From Pseudopedobacter alpinus (GTDB lineage Bacteria > Bacteroidota > Bacteroidia > Sphingobacteriales > Sphingobacteriaceae), in NCBI RefSeq assembly GCF_042684645.1, contig NZ_JBHULV010000044.1:62001-126000 (forward strand): 64,000 nucleotides of DNA, given 5' to 3'. Each line of letters begins with the position of its first letter. Position 1 is the first letter of the stretch. A program made the position numbers and the translations under genes. Shown here piece after piece: positions 1 through 9,732 of the stretch. A model generated the notes under the pieces. The model was given only the letters and a program-made list of their open reading frames with translations. It ran no database searches and was not told the origin of the DNA.

Positions 1-1224
1 GTGTAATATTAAATTAATGCCGGTGGCAACCATAAAAGCGGCAGAAAGGTATTGAGCCCCAAATTGCGAACCATACCATAGCAAAGGCACTCCAATTATT
101 GTACAAACAAAGGAGAGATAACCCAATTCTTTTTGCCTGTTGATGGCACCCAAAATAGTTCCGAATAAACATACTACAGAGAAAAATGCAATGTACCAGC
201 ATTGATAACTTAATACCAAGCTGGAGCTGATGTACTTTTCGCCATATAATAGCACCACAATTTCTTTGCGGAAAAGTGTGACGCCAAAAGCACCGGCAAT
301 GCCAATAAAGCTGATGGCTAAACACATGGTTTTGAAAATATTTATAAAACGGGCAAAATCACGCTCATAAAGTCTCGCAAGAATTGGAAATATGGCAGAA
401 AGTGCGGTGTTTACAATGATACTGATAGGCAGTAAAACCTTGCTTGCAATGTTGAAATAGCCAATTTGTTCTGTCCCGGAGCGATACTCTAAAAACAGAA
501 TGGGTATTTGCATACTCAATAGAGAAAAAAGGTCTAGGTAGTAAAAAGGTAAACTTTCTTTACCCAATGAAAGTGCAGTATCTGGCGAACTAACTGTATT
601 TGAAAAGTTGGCTTTATAGTTTGTTTTTTTTCTGATAACGAATAGAAAAAGCAACACCTTGATAATATTAAATAAGGCAAATAGTAAGAATACAAAGTTT
701 AGGTTTAAATGCTCATCAGGAATTAAAAAGATGGCTAACAGCCAGCAAATTGTGCTTGTGAAATTTACAAAACCTGAAAACTCCATTTTTTCTAATCCAA
801 AAGCAAGGCTATTAAAATGGTCGAAACTTACCGTCATAATCACCGCTGAAATGACCAGTGCAAACAGGAAAATATCGTAAGATTTAAAAAAATAATAGTA
901 AATCCCAAAAATTAAAACGGCAAAACCTGTTCCTATTAAACGTAATATTAAAGAGTTTTTAAGTAGGCTATTAACGTTTAATTTATCCCTAGCAATGTTT
1001 CTGATGATGATTCTACTTATACCTAAAGTACCTACTACAGAAAATATGGTTGCATGCAGTTGTAGTAAATTGTAAACACCAAAATTGTACGGACTTAAAA
1101 CTCTAGCAATTTTAATCCCAATTACCATACCTAAAAACTGTGTCAAAACGGTTGACAAAGTAAGTACAGAAAAGTTTTTAAAGAAAGTATTCTCTTTTAA
1201 AATTCTATTAAAAGCGGCTATCAT
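1..1224 (-). CDS. Wzx-type polysaccharide flippase (partial, C-terminus outside window)
   Basis: This frame stays open from an ATG at 1224 to the left edge, giving 408 residues with no stop, so the C-terminus lies outside the window. The product is a run of hydrophobic helices with short charged loops, beginning MIAAFNRILKENTFF and containing LTQFLGMVIGIKIARVLSP, typical of MATE/MVF-superfamily flippases. Such proteins move lipid-linked repeat units across the inner membrane. It is the last visible gene of the minus-strand exopolysaccharide set, 91 bp after the polymerase-like gene. A second flippase lies at 14255-15685 in the divergent set. Family assignment is firm; the substrate cannot be told. 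Confidence 0.85.
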   Translation of the reverse strand, partial: MIAAFNRILKENTFFKNFSVLTLSTVLTQFLGMVIGIKIARVLSPYNFGVYNLLQLHATIFSVVGTLGISRIIIRNIARDKLNVNSLLKNSLILRLIGTGFAVLIFGIYYYFFKSYDIFLFALVISAVIMTVSFDHFNSLAFGLEKMEFSGFVNFTSTICWLLAIFLIPDEHLNLNFVFLLFALFNIIKVLLFLFVIRKKTNYKANFSNTVSSPDTALSLGKESLPFYYLDLFSLLSMQIPILFLEYRSGTEQIGYFNIASKVLLPISIIVNTALSAIFPILARLYERDFARFINIFKTMCLAISFIGIAGAFGVTLFRKEIVVLLYGEKYISSSLVLSYQCWYIAFFSVVCLFGTILGAINRQKELGYLSFVCTIIGVPLLWYGSQFGAQYLSAAFMVATGINLILH

Positions 1225-1315
1225 TTGTATTTAATTATTTGGCAATATGCATTGCTTTAACTTCTATTTGAACGGATAAATGATTGTAGAGTTTCATTAA
1301 AAACTACTGTTAATC

Positions 1316-2533
1316 TCATTGTTTTCTTAAAAAGTCTCCAACTCTTTCAATAACTTTAGTTTCTTCATAATTGCACCTTATTAAATAAAGCGCAATAACT
1401 GTAGAAGGCATATATCCAGGGTCAAAAATAGAATATCCCGTAAAAGCTGTAATAAAAATCATTAAAAAGTAGGCTTTAACATGGGTAAAATTCTGAGTGT
1501 TTACCATACTAAAAGCTTTGTAAAAAAACAAAATCCATATAATTTCACCAAATATCCCAAAAAAGCTAAAAAGACCCGTTAAACCAACATCGGAGGTAAA
1601 AAAACCTTTGTCCTGCCCGTAATAAGTAATGGTTTCTAATTTGCTCCCTTTTGCAGGATAACCATTCCCGAAAATAACAGTAGGCCAACCGCCTTGTAAA
1701 TCGTTTAAAAAGAAACTGTAGGCTTGTACCCTTATATCTTCTCCGGCAAATTGCGCCTGTTCTGCATTTTGTTCTTTAATACCTTCAAAAACACCTGATG
1801 TTAAATAAACTAAAATGCCCATAGCTAAGCCCGCAAAAGCAAAAACATAACGGTACCTAAGCTGGCTTAAAAGTAAAATAACCACAGAACCTAAACCCAT
1901 ACCCACCAACATCATTCTAGATTGTGTTAAAAAGAATAAGAATATGGCGCCTATAGCATAATAAAGTAAATGCAACAGGTTAAAAGTTTTGAAATATTTT
2001 TGAAGATAGTAGAAAGCACCTAAAAATGTAAAGCCTTGTCCGTCAAAAAAAATGGTAATTCCGTTTCTTCTTTCTTCGCTACGCATGGTGAAAGTGGGGT
2101 TGGGGAACGTAAAAAAACCAATTACAAAAATGATGAGTGTTAAAAAGAAAATGATTAAAATGATTTGCTCAACTTCTTTTTGCGTTAGCTGAAAATAGAC
2201 CAGTACAAAGTATAGAAAATAGATGTAGAACAGCCGGTAAGATAAAAGCGAGGTGCCAATGGGTTGCCCCCAATACCAATAAGCTGTGAAAAAACTTAGA
2301 AAAACGGCGGCCATAAAAAGGATAACCAATTTATCTAAACCACAAATAAAGAAGTCGTTTTTAAATAAAATTGTATTTATCGATAACAACATCATTAACA
2401 TACCGCAACCAAAAATTGCAGTGGGGAGCACTTTAGAGTCCTCACTTATTCCTGTGTAAGAAAAAAACTGGAGGAAAATGAAGATGATTAAAATAATCAT
2501 TGCTTTTACCCAGAAGTATGATCTGCTCTTCAT
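1316..2533 (-). CDS. O-antigen polymerase/ligase-like membrane protein (Wzy-type)
   Basis: A 405-residue multispanning membrane protein with about ten hydrophobic helices and one larger polar loop in the C-terminal half (about residues 250-320). That layout is characteristic of the Wzy/WaaL superfamily, which polymerises or ligates lipid-linked oligosaccharide units at the periplasmic face of the inner membrane. The sequence is otherwise poorly conserved, as is usual, so the call rests on topology and position between a GT8 transferase and a flippase in an export locus. Polymerase is more likely than ligase, because Wza and Wzc partners sit in the same operon. A functional equivalent of unrelated length lies at 12953-14233. 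Confidence 0.75.
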   Translation of the reverse strand: MKSRSYFWVKAMIILIIFIFLQFFSYTGISEDSKVLPTAIFGCGMLMMLLSINTILFKNDFFICGLDKLVILFMAAVFLSFFTAYWYWGQPIGTSLLSYRLFYIYFLYFVLVYFQLTQKEVEQIILIIFFLTLIIFVIGFFTFPNPTFTMRSEERRNGITIFFDGQGFTFLGAFYYLQKYFKTFNLLHLLYYAIGAIFLFFLTQSRMMLVGMGLGSVVILLLSQLRYRYVFAFAGLAMGILVYLTSGVFEGIKEQNAEQAQFAGEDIRVQAYSFFLNDLQGGWPTVIFGNGYPAKGSKLETITYYGQDKGFFTSDVGLTGLFSFFGIFGEIIWILFFYKAFSMVNTQNFTHVKAYFLMIFITAFTGYSIFDPGYMPSTVIALYLIRCNYEETKVIERVGDFLRKQ

Positions 2534-2580
2534 TAATGATAAATTATGATTTTTTAAATTACCCCAATTGGCAATTAAAG

Positions 2581-3525
2581 TTAAATGGTATAATCTGGTC
2601 CCGAGCTAAATTTTTGCCTAAAAAAACGAACATATTTTCTACCAATATTTTCTAAAGTTATGTTTTCCGTTTTTAAATTTCTAAAAGGGGTCATCTTTAA
2701 ATATTTACGGTAAAGATGTTTGTTTGGGCTATTATCAACATAATGCCAAGGTTTAGAGTTTCCCAAATAATGTAAAATAATTGGGAGCTTGGGGTATTTT
2801 ATTACTGCATCTTTATTGTAGGTAGCATCTAATTCTTTTTTATCATTCTTGAAAAAGATGTTCATAATATCCTGATCTAGGTAAACCAAATTTTTACCAT
2901 ATTCTCGGCCAATTTCAATCATTTTTTCGGCCATGCCCTCTGCTCTCCATTTTTTCAAATTGGCATAAAAAACGCCAGTATTAAAATAGCTAGTTAAATT
3001 AGCACCCACTTTATTTAGTCTTTTTATTTCCCTATCTGCCCTCACGTCTGTTACTGCAAATAATGATGTTTCTTTATGATTATCATCATAAAAACTTAGG
3101 TTAATAAACTCTTTTAGAGAGCCAACAACAACAATGTCACAATCTAAATATAAGCCACTTGTAACCGTTTCAGGAATCATTTTCCCTAACAGTAATTTAA
3201 AATAGCCTGCTTTGGTGATATGCTCTGAGATAAAAAAATCATTAAAATATTTATCCTCAAAATTTATCAACTCCACCTTTTGGTTGTATTTATCTTTAAT
3301 AAATTTACAAGTGAGGTCTAACATATCATTTTGTCCCATTTCATGTAAAACAAACACTTGGATATTTAAATCCTTGTTATTTTCAAAAATAGAAGTTAAT
3401 GTTACTGAAAAAGGTACGATGTAATTTCTATCGAGAACAAAAAAAATATTTAGCGTATTGTCTTTCGTTAATTTTTTATCCATTTCAATTTCAAAAATAT
3501 TGCTGTTAATTATAGGAACATTCAA
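2581..3525 (-). CDS. Glycosyltransferase family 8
   Basis: A 314-residue soluble protein with the GT8 signature: FFVLDRNYIVPFSVTLTSIF near the N-terminus and a DxD metal/nucleotide-sugar site in LYLDCDIVVVGSL. YFNTGVFYANLKKWR and LDQDIMNIFF follow, as in LgtC/glycogenin-like retaining galactosyl- or glucosyltransferases. It probably adds one sugar to the repeat unit on the cytosolic side. Two in-frame ATGs are possible, at 3525 and 3483 (MDKKLTKDN); family alignments would favour the second because the conserved strand begins just after it, and neither has a convincing ribosome-binding site. It lies 74 bp downstream of the Wzc-like gene in the same operon. Donor and acceptor are unknown. Confidence 0.85.
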   Translation of the reverse strand: MNVPIINSNIFEIEMDKKLTKDNTLNIFFVLDRNYIVPFSVTLTSIFENNKDLNIQVFVLHEMGQNDMLDLTCKFIKDKYNQKVELINFEDKYFNDFFISEHITKAGYFKLLLGKMIPETVTSGLYLDCDIVVVGSLKEFINLSFYDDNHKETSLFAVTDVRADREIKRLNKVGANLTSYFNTGVFYANLKKWRAEGMAEKMIEIGREYGKNLVYLDQDIMNIFFKNDKKELDATYNKDAVIKYPKLPIILHYLGNSKPWHYVDNSPNKHLYRKYLKMTPFRNLKTENITLENIGRKYVRFFRQKFSSGPDYTI

Positions 3526-3599
3526 TTATGTTACCGCTGTAAGTTATTTTTTTGTGCGAAGTGCAAAATCCGGATTGCTCTCAGCAGAATTTTACTGCT

Positions 3600-5969
3600 T
3601 TAAAATCTTTTCCAAAAATCTGTAAAAATAGATTTTTTTATGGTTTTGTTATAGTAACTGTTTTTATAACTATATCCATATCCATATTTGGCTTTTTGTA
3701 TGCCATTAAAAACAATATGTACGTTAATTAACTGGTTTTTTTCTTCTAATTCTTTAAGAAATTCAAGTTCTGTTTTTTCTGTATATCCTTGTTTAATAAT
3801 GTATAAGGTTACATCTGTAAAACGAGATAAAATGAGTGCATCTGGAACCAAATGAACTGAGGGACTGTCTATAATGATATCATCATAACTGTTTTGAAGT
3901 GTAGCAATTAAATCTTTTAATTTTTCACTTTCTAATAATTCTGAAGGGTTATCAACTTCTTTACCGCTTCCAATAATATGTAGAAATGGGTTTAACTCAT
4001 ATTGCTGAACAATTTCATCAAGTTTAGCTTTATTGTTTAAAAAATCTGAAACACCAGGCACCTCACTAGAAATATTTAGGCTATCGTCTAAATTAGGCTG
4101 GCGTAAAACCATTTTAAGAATAATAGTTTTTCTGCCAATTTGAGATAGGCTAAGAGCCAAGTTATTACTAATAAAAGTTTTCCCTTCTCCTTGTACGCTA
4201 GAAGTAACTAAAGTGATTCTTCCACGCTTTTTATCGCCGTAAAGCGTGTAAAGATTGGTTCGCAGGGTCCTTAATTGGTCACTCACGATATTTGCTTCAC
4301 CCTTTTTTGAAATTATTAAACCTTGTGATTTTTCTAAGGATATGTCTCCAATAATAGGCGTATCAATAATGTCTTTAATTTGTTCCGCATTAATAATTGA
4401 GTCATTTAAAACATTTCGCAGAAAAATAATTCCGATAGGTAAACCAAATGCTAAAATAAGTGCAAGGGCTAAAACTATTGCTTTTTTACTTTTAGGAGTG
4501 CTAGCATAAGCTTGGTCAACAACACGATCGGAAACTGCTATGTTTGAATAATTTGTGGCTATTTCTTCTCTTTTTTGAAGTAAATAAGTATAAAGGCCAG
4601 CTTTTACCGACTGTTGTCTTTCTATGCTTTGCAGCTGACGCTCTAAGGTTGGAATGTTTTTTATGGATGATGCTAAACCATTATTAAAAGACTGCAATTT
4701 AGAACGAGTATCTAATAATGATGATTTGATATTTGCAACATTCTCTTTTAAAGCCGCCTTAGTACTTGCAATTTGTCTATCTATTGGGTCAAAATCTGGG
4801 TTAGTTTCTGGCGATACTGCCAAAAGTTTTTCCCTTTGCAATTGTAATCTCGATAAATTCTCTATCAAATTATTTAATACCGGATCTGTTATGCCAACTG
4901 TTGCTGGTGCTTGCGCCAGCTTAGATGAGTTTACATAATTTTCAATACTATTGATAATACTTAGTTTAACATTTACATCGTTCAAACTTTGGTCAATATT
5001 TTGAATATTTTCTAAGTTTATTTTAGATTCAATACTAATATCAGTAAGTCCGCGACTACTTTTAAACCCTTCAATCCCTTCTTCTGCTATGTTAAGGTCT
5101 TTAATTAACGAATCTAAACGATTATCTAAAAAGGCTAAAGTTGCTTTAGCCTTTAATTCGTTTTCTTCTATAACTAAGCGATTGTAGTTGAAAATTAGCT
5201 GATTAAGAATATCTTTTCCTCTTTGAGGTATTTTGTCTTCTAAATTTAATGAAATAGCGGTAGATAACTTGTTAGGTATAGAAACATCAATTGCTTTTTG
5301 ATATTCTAAAGCTAATTTATCTCTATCTGTGATGGTTATTTGTATAGTTTGGCCTTTAAAATCGGTTACTAAATATGTTGGTTCTAATTTCCAAGTACCC
5401 CAACTATTACTTAAATAAGTGTTAAAAGCATGTTCTTTTAACTGATCATCAGCACTTTTAAGAAAAAAACTTTTATTGTCTTTTATTACAACAGTAATCA
5501 CTTCTTTATTAAAAGTGGTAGGGTTTCTGTCAGAAGATAAAACTTCGTTAAATAGCTTTAGTTTTACTGGTCCTGATTTATATAAATCTGTGGTATTAAA
5601 ATCATCTTTTTTTAGGTAAGCTATGTCTAACTCTAACTCTTTTACTACTTGGGTTATTAATCTGTTTGATTTTAGAACTTCTATTTCATTTTCAATCAAT
5701 TTTGCAGAATTTACCAAATCAATTTCACTCAATGCCGATTGCTGTTCTGGCGCTTTCTTATTGTCTTTAATAATTAAGCTAGCATTAATCTCATATACAG
5801 GTTTGGCAAATTTTATGTAAACTATAGCTGGCGGTAAAGCTATTAAAAGTGTTAAAAAAAATAATGGCCAATGGTAAACATACCTTGTAATTAGTACCTT
5901 AATGTTTAAAGCCCGCTTTTTTTGCTCGGGAATAATTAAGGTTGTAATTTGAGGTTGCTGTGTAGCCAT
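3600..5969 (-). CDS. Wzc-like polysaccharide co-polymerase / BY-kinase with degenerate Walker A-prime
   Basis: A 789-residue inner-membrane protein. It has an N-terminal Wzz domain with TM1 (about residues 32-54), a long periplasmic coiled-coil region (about 270-470), TM2 near residue 515, and a cytosolic BY-kinase domain ending in a tyrosine cluster (YGYGYSYKNSYY). Walker A is intact (SSVQGEGKT) and Walker B keeps its Asp (IIIDSPS). The Walker A-prime motif reads IILKMVLRQP where active members have two aspartates (ILDMDLRQP type): both are replaced, by Lys and Val. These residues coordinate Mg-ATP, so autokinase activity may be impaired while the structural co-polymerase role remains. It starts 10 bp after the Wza-like gene. 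Compare the paralogue at 10530-12908. Confidence 0.88.
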   Translation of the reverse strand: MATQQPQITTLIIPEQKKRALNIKVLITRYVYHWPLFFLTLLIALPPAIVYIKFAKPVYEINASLIIKDNKKAPEQQSALSEIDLVNSAKLIENEIEVLKSNRLITQVVKELELDIAYLKKDDFNTTDLYKSGPVKLKLFNEVLSSDRNPTTFNKEVITVVIKDNKSFFLKSADDQLKEHAFNTYLSNSWGTWKLEPTYLVTDFKGQTIQITITDRDKLALEYQKAIDVSIPNKLSTAISLNLEDKIPQRGKDILNQLIFNYNRLVIEENELKAKATLAFLDNRLDSLIKDLNIAEEGIEGFKSSRGLTDISIESKINLENIQNIDQSLNDVNVKLSIINSIENYVNSSKLAQAPATVGITDPVLNNLIENLSRLQLQREKLLAVSPETNPDFDPIDRQIASTKAALKENVANIKSSLLDTRSKLQSFNNGLASSIKNIPTLERQLQSIERQQSVKAGLYTYLLQKREEIATNYSNIAVSDRVVDQAYASTPKSKKAIVLALALILAFGLPIGIIFLRNVLNDSIINAEQIKDIIDTPIIGDISLEKSQGLIISKKGEANIVSDQLRTLRTNLYTLYGDKKRGRITLVTSSVQGEGKTFISNNLALSLSQIGRKTIILKMVLRQPNLDDSLNISSEVPGVSDFLNNKAKLDEIVQQYELNPFLHIIGSGKEVDNPSELLESEKLKDLIATLQNSYDDIIIDSPSVHLVPDALILSRFTDVTLYIIKQGYTEKTELEFLKELEEKNQLINVHIVFNGIQKAKYGYGYSYKNSYYNKTIKKSIFTDFWKRF

Positions 5970-5979
5970 GCCTAAAGGT

Positions 5980-6777
5980 TTATCTTAATAAATTAGATAT
6001 CACAATTGCAAAAACTGAAAGCCCAGATAGTACTAAAGTTGCAGTACGATAACCCCGATCTACAGGAGCGTACTTGGTACGATCTGGAGTTACATAAATT
6101 TCATCATTATTTTTAAGGTAATAATAAGGAGATTCAAATATTTTTTTAGAAGTTAAATCAATTGGTATGTAGTTTCTAATACCATCAATTTCTCTTATTA
6201 AGAGTACATTTTTACGCATTGCCGTAATGTTCAAATCTCCAGCCAAACTTAGCACTTGTGTTATTGTGGTTCGTTCGTTTTGTAATGTATAAAGGTCTGG
6301 TTTTTGCACATCGCCATAAACAGCAACTTTAAAATTTATAATTCTAATACTTACCGTAGGTTCTTTATAAAGCTTAAGCAACAATGGCCTCATCTTCTCT
6401 GTTAATTGTGATGTAGTAATGTCAGAAACTTTTAAGACCCCAATTAAGGGTAATTCTATATTCCCTTTTTCATCAACCAAATACCCTGTAACAGGGTTAT
6501 CGCTAGAGTTATCAAAGTTATTTCCATTTATTCTATTCAAATTATAATTAAATGCAGCAGAAGATTCAGGATTTCTACTATTAACATTTATTCCCAAAAT
6601 ATCTCCGGGTTGAATGGTTAACGGCGAAAAATTAGAGGTTGGTTCTTGTGAAGGACTTTTACGATTAAGGTCTTGATAATAAGGAATATCCTTATAAGAC
6701 CCGCAAGAACTACAAATGATGATTAATATTAGATATAAAAAAATATTACTTTTATTCATAGTAAATGATACGCTCAT
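5980..6777 (-). CDS. Wza-like polysaccharide export lipoprotein (Poly_export/SLBB)
   Basis: A 265-residue outer-membrane lipoprotein forming the export channel partner of Wzc. A hydrophobic signal ends in the lipobox ICSSC, followed by GSYKDIPYYQDL. The polysaccharide export domain (about residues 50-130, PGDILGINVNSRNPES) and one SLBB-like domain (about 145-220) follow, then a C-terminal hydrophobic helix. The ATG at 6777 adds six residues before a second in-frame ATG at 6759 (MNKSNIF); the second gives the better signal peptide and may be the true start. The C-terminal part (RTKYAPVDRGYRTATL) closely matches the paralogue at 9733-10524, so the two channel genes are recent duplicates or an ancient pair under similar constraint. 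Confidence 0.9.
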   Translation of the reverse strand: MSVSFTMNKSNIFLYLILIIICSSCGSYKDIPYYQDLNRKSPSQEPTSNFSPLTIQPGDILGINVNSRNPESSAAFNYNLNRINGNNFDNSSDNPVTGYLVDEKGNIELPLIGVLKVSDITTSQLTEKMRPLLLKLYKEPTVSIRIINFKVAVYGDVQKPDLYTLQNERTTITQVLSLAGDLNITAMRKNVLLIREIDGIRNYIPIDLTSKKIFESPYYYLKNNDEIYVTPDRTKYAPVDRGYRTATLVLSGLSVFAIVISNLLR

Positions 6778-6864
6778 AAGTGGGCTTAAAGGTAAACAAT
6801 TATGTTTTAAGTGAAAAACTTAATATGAGTTCTCATTATAAGCATTTTATAAAAAAGAGAAATT

Positions 6865-7629
6865 TTAAAGTGGTTTAGATTCTTTTAATGTGTTAAATGC
6901 ACCCGTTCTATATCTTTCTTTAATCATGTATTTAAAAAATACAGGTCCAAAGTATAAGTATCTCTTCCATATTCTTTTGGGTTCATTAAGCAATCTTTTA
7001 AACCATTCTAAACGCAAATCAATCCAAATTTGACTAGGTCTTCTGACAGTACCTGCATAAAAATCAAATACAGCACCAATAGAACAAATTAATTGAGCAT
7101 CTAATTGGTTTTTAAAATTATAAGACCATATTTCTTGTTTTGGAGCTGTCATGCCTACAAACAATACGTCTGGCTTAAAACTGTTTACTTTCTCTAACAT
7201 TTCCGCATTTTCCTCATCTGTAAATGTAGGTTTATACGGCGGAGAAAATGTTCCGACTCTAATATTTGGGTACTCTTTTAATACACGATCCTTAATTTTA
7301 TCTAGCGTTTTATCTCCAGAACCTAAATAAAAGCAAGAGCCATGTTCTCTATTTAATTTTTCTAAACAATACAAATGTAAATCGTCACCAGCTATTTTCT
7401 TTATAGTTGTATTATCAATAAGTTTTACCGCTACAACAATTGCAACACCATCTGGCAATAAAACATCTGATTCTTTTAATGAAGTTTTAAATTCTGGGTC
7501 TTTTTCTGCTAGGCAATACGAATATTGGTTAATAGTATTAACTAAAGTTTGATGTTTTGTTGGAAGATAATCTAAGCTCGATGCAAATATGCTATAACCT
7601 AAACTAATTACGCTTGTTGGCTTATCCAT
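6865..7629 (-). CDS. WecG/TagA/CpsF family glycosyltransferase (GT26)
   Basis: A 254-residue protein of the WecG/TagA/CpsF family, which transfers ManNAc(A) or a similar sugar from a UDP donor to a lipid-linked acceptor on the cytosolic face. Family motifs visible are LLPDGVAIVVAVKL, the FYLGSGDKTLDKI loop, VGMTAPKQEIW, and SIGAVFDFYAGTVRRPSQIW with LEWFKRLLNEPKRIWKRY at the C-terminus. Its first codons overlap the end of the upstream deacetylase gene by 8 bp, implying translational coupling. Alternative catalytic specificities within GT26 cannot be excluded. Confidence 0.9.
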   Translation of the reverse strand: MDKPTSVISLGYSIFASSLDYLPTKHQTLVNTINQYSYCLAEKDPEFKTSLKESDVLLPDGVAIVVAVKLIDNTTIKKIAGDDLHLYCLEKLNREHGSCFYLGSGDKTLDKIKDRVLKEYPNIRVGTFSPPYKPTFTDEENAEMLEKVNSFKPDVLFVGMTAPKQEIWSYNFKNQLDAQLICSIGAVFDFYAGTVRRPSQIWIDLRLEWFKRLLNEPKRIWKRYLYFGPVFFKYMIKERYRTGAFNTLKESKPL

Positions 7630-8536
7630 TTACTATTTTTTGAATTTCTCTCCTGTGCTTATACTCTCCAGTACTTTTTATTCTTTTTAAATTGTCCCAA
7701 ACAGCTCCTAAAATTAGTTTTGCTTTTAAAAACAACATCGATTCGTTGTTTGAAACGCCAATTCTAGGAATGCTCATTATTTCATTTTTAGAATTGAAAT
7801 TTTTAGCCTCGGTAGAAAAGGTGATTTTAATATCGTTTGCTCTTAACAAATTTTGTTCTCTTTCTGTAAAATCATAACCTGGTATGCCATTAGGGTAGGA
7901 AAAACATTTTATTGGATGTCCTAATAATTCTGCTAATTCTTTTACCGAGTTATTTATCTCAAATGTAGCACTTTCATCATTTTCGTTATGCAAAACAGGA
8001 TGATTCATAGTGTGCCCACCAATTGTAACTAAGCCATCGTTATCAACTTCTTTTAACTCTGCAATACTCATATTTTGGTATGGCTTTAAAGCTGTGTTTG
8101 TTTTTTTACGGTATAGTTCTAAAAAATGATGAATAGTTGCTATGTCAAAAACTTTTAATACGTTAAAAATTGAATAAGGGTTTAGTTTTTCTGCATCTAT
8201 TTCTTTTTCTTCTGCAATAATTTTCTTCAAAATGTTGGTGTTATAACCTTCAACTTCTTGAAACCAGTAATTTATGCCCTCGTTAAATATTTTTGGAGAC
8301 ACATATAAAGATGCTGGAACGTTGTGCTTTTTTAATATCGGATAAATGTATTTGTAAAAAGTTTGGTCGCCATCGTCAACAGTTATATGGCAAGCGTTTT
8401 TTAGTTCAATTTTGCCTTCATAATAATCAACCAAAGTATCAATACTTACCATTTGGTATTTAGATTTTATGAGCTTAATTGCTTCTTCAAACCATGCTAA
8501 ATTATCAACCAAATGGAAGTTTAAAATTTTATTCAT
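7622..8536 (-). CDS. Polysaccharide deacetylase (CE4 family)
   Basis: A 304-residue protein with the NodB-homology fold. The first motif is ITVDDGDQTFYKYIYPIL (the metal- and base-bearing Asp pair), and the second is IGGHTMNHPVLHN, carrying the HxxxH metal ligands. SYPNG followed by ITFSTEAKNF completes the barrel. Such enzymes remove N- or O-acetyl groups from sugars. No signal peptide is visible, so it probably acts on a cytosolic or membrane-associated intermediate, or is exported by an unseen route. It overlaps both neighbours by 8 bp (7622-7629 and 8529-8536), so the three genes form a tightly coupled block. Confidence 0.85.
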   Translation of the reverse strand: MNKILNFHLVDNLAWFEEAIKLIKSKYQMVSIDTLVDYYEGKIELKNACHITVDDGDQTFYKYIYPILKKHNVPASLYVSPKIFNEGINYWFQEVEGYNTNILKKIIAEEKEIDAEKLNPYSIFNVLKVFDIATIHHFLELYRKKTNTALKPYQNMSIAELKEVDNDGLVTIGGHTMNHPVLHNENDESATFEINNSVKELAELLGHPIKCFSYPNGIPGYDFTEREQNLLRANDIKITFSTEAKNFNSKNEIMSIPRIGVSNNESMLFLKAKLILGAVWDNLKRIKSTGEYKHRREIQKIVNG

Positions 8537-9599
8537 AACTGTAAATTTGGTTTAGTTTTTTGATGTAATTGATAGGATTAAAGTTATTAAAAACAGTTTG
8601 TTTTGCTTGTATTGCAATTTTGGTTTTTAATTCTTGATTATTGCTAACAGCGAGTATAGCATCAACTATGTCTTGGCTGTTTTTTGTTTTTACAAAAAGT
8701 CCGTTAATTTTATTTTCAACAACATATTTTATAGAGCCTACATTGGTTGTAATTGCAACTTGGCCAAAAGACATTGCTTCTAATAAAGATATTGGTAAGC
8801 CTTCAAAAAATGAGGGTAATAAAAATATGTTGCAATCTTTTAATAATTGGGTTTTCTTTTCTCCAAAAATCACCCCTTCAAAAATGAAATCTGAATTTAA
8901 TAAGTCTCTAAATTTTTTAACATATTCTTGCTCTTCTTCTCCTTTACCTGCCATATAAAACTTAATCGGAAATTGTTGTTCTTTTAAAGTTTTAAAAGCT
9001 TGGTAAATATATTCAATGCCTTTTTCTTTACTTATTCTGCCTAAAAATAAAAATTTTAATTCGTTATCAACATTTTCATTTCTGTTAAAATCTACTGCAT
9101 CATCTAAATTTAAGCTATTAGGTAGTACCTCAACATTTTTGCATTTAAAAGTATCTACAATAAATTCTTTTTCTGTTTGGCCTAAAACAATTTTAGGATT
9201 TTTGCCATTAAAACAAATTTTTATTAAAAATTTAGCCCAACTAGGGATGTTGTGGTTTGCAATATAAGCTCCTCCATGAATATGAATAATCATTTTTACA
9301 CCTAAAAATTTTGTGATAATTATTAGAGGACAGTCTCTAATCACAGATTTTGCATCTAAAGGAAGGTTAAAGTGAACTAATTTATTTTTGGTTGATAGTA
9401 AAACATAAAGCCATTTAAAATAACTTTTTAAAATATTTAATACTCTAGTGAAACCTCTTCCATCATTATCTCGTTTACCAATTTCAAAATGGATGTAATT
9501 TTTTGAAGGATTTTTTGCAATTATAAAGCTTGCAACAGAAGAAATGCCACTTACATTAAAATTAGAATTTAAAGAAGGAGCAGTGATGATGATGTTCAT
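8529..9599 (-). CDS. Glycosyltransferase family 4
   Basis: A 356-residue GT-B fold transferase and the first gene of the minus-strand operon. The N-terminal domain contains MIIHIHGGAYIANHN. The C-terminal domain has the usual donor-binding sequence: FLFLGRISKEKGIEYIYQAF, then FYMAGKGEEE and the E-x7-E region SFFEGLPISLLEAMSFGQVA. It is expected to be a retaining transferase working on the lipid-linked repeat unit in the cytosol. The gene starts 133 bp from the divergent Wza gene at 9733. The sugar transferred is not predictable. Confidence 0.9.
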   Translation of the reverse strand: MNIIITAPSLNSNFNVSGISSVASFIIAKNPSKNYIHFEIGKRDNDGRGFTRVLNILKSYFKWLYVLLSTKNKLVHFNLPLDAKSVIRDCPLIIITKFLGVKMIIHIHGGAYIANHNIPSWAKFLIKICFNGKNPKIVLGQTEKEFIVDTFKCKNVEVLPNSLNLDDAVDFNRNENVDNELKFLFLGRISKEKGIEYIYQAFKTLKEQQFPIKFYMAGKGEEEQEYVKKFRDLLNSDFIFEGVIFGEKKTQLLKDCNIFLLPSFFEGLPISLLEAMSFGQVAITTNVGSIKYVVENKINGLFVKTKNSQDIVDAILAVSNNQELKTKIAIQAKQTVFNNFNPINYIKKLNQIYSYE

Positions 9600-9732
9600 A
9601 AATTAAATATGTTTAAAAATAAGTTCTTTTTCTGAGAGCTAATGAATTAATTTTACTTTTGGGCTAAATTGGATAGTTTTGTTAAACTATTTCTTAGCAG
9701 TTTAATAAAATAGGCTAAACACAAACTATTAA
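9600..9732. promoter_or_regulatory. Divergent intergenic region between the two exopolysaccharide operons
   Basis: This 133-bp AT-rich gap is the only space between two head-to-head operons, so promoters for both must lie here or inside the first genes. On the plus strand TACTTTTG at 9654-9661 fits the Bacteroidota TAnnTTTG -7 element, but no TTTG is correctly spaced upstream. No convincing minus-strand match was found. Individual promoter positions are therefore weak; the regulatory role of the gap is inferred from gene layout. Confidence 0.5.
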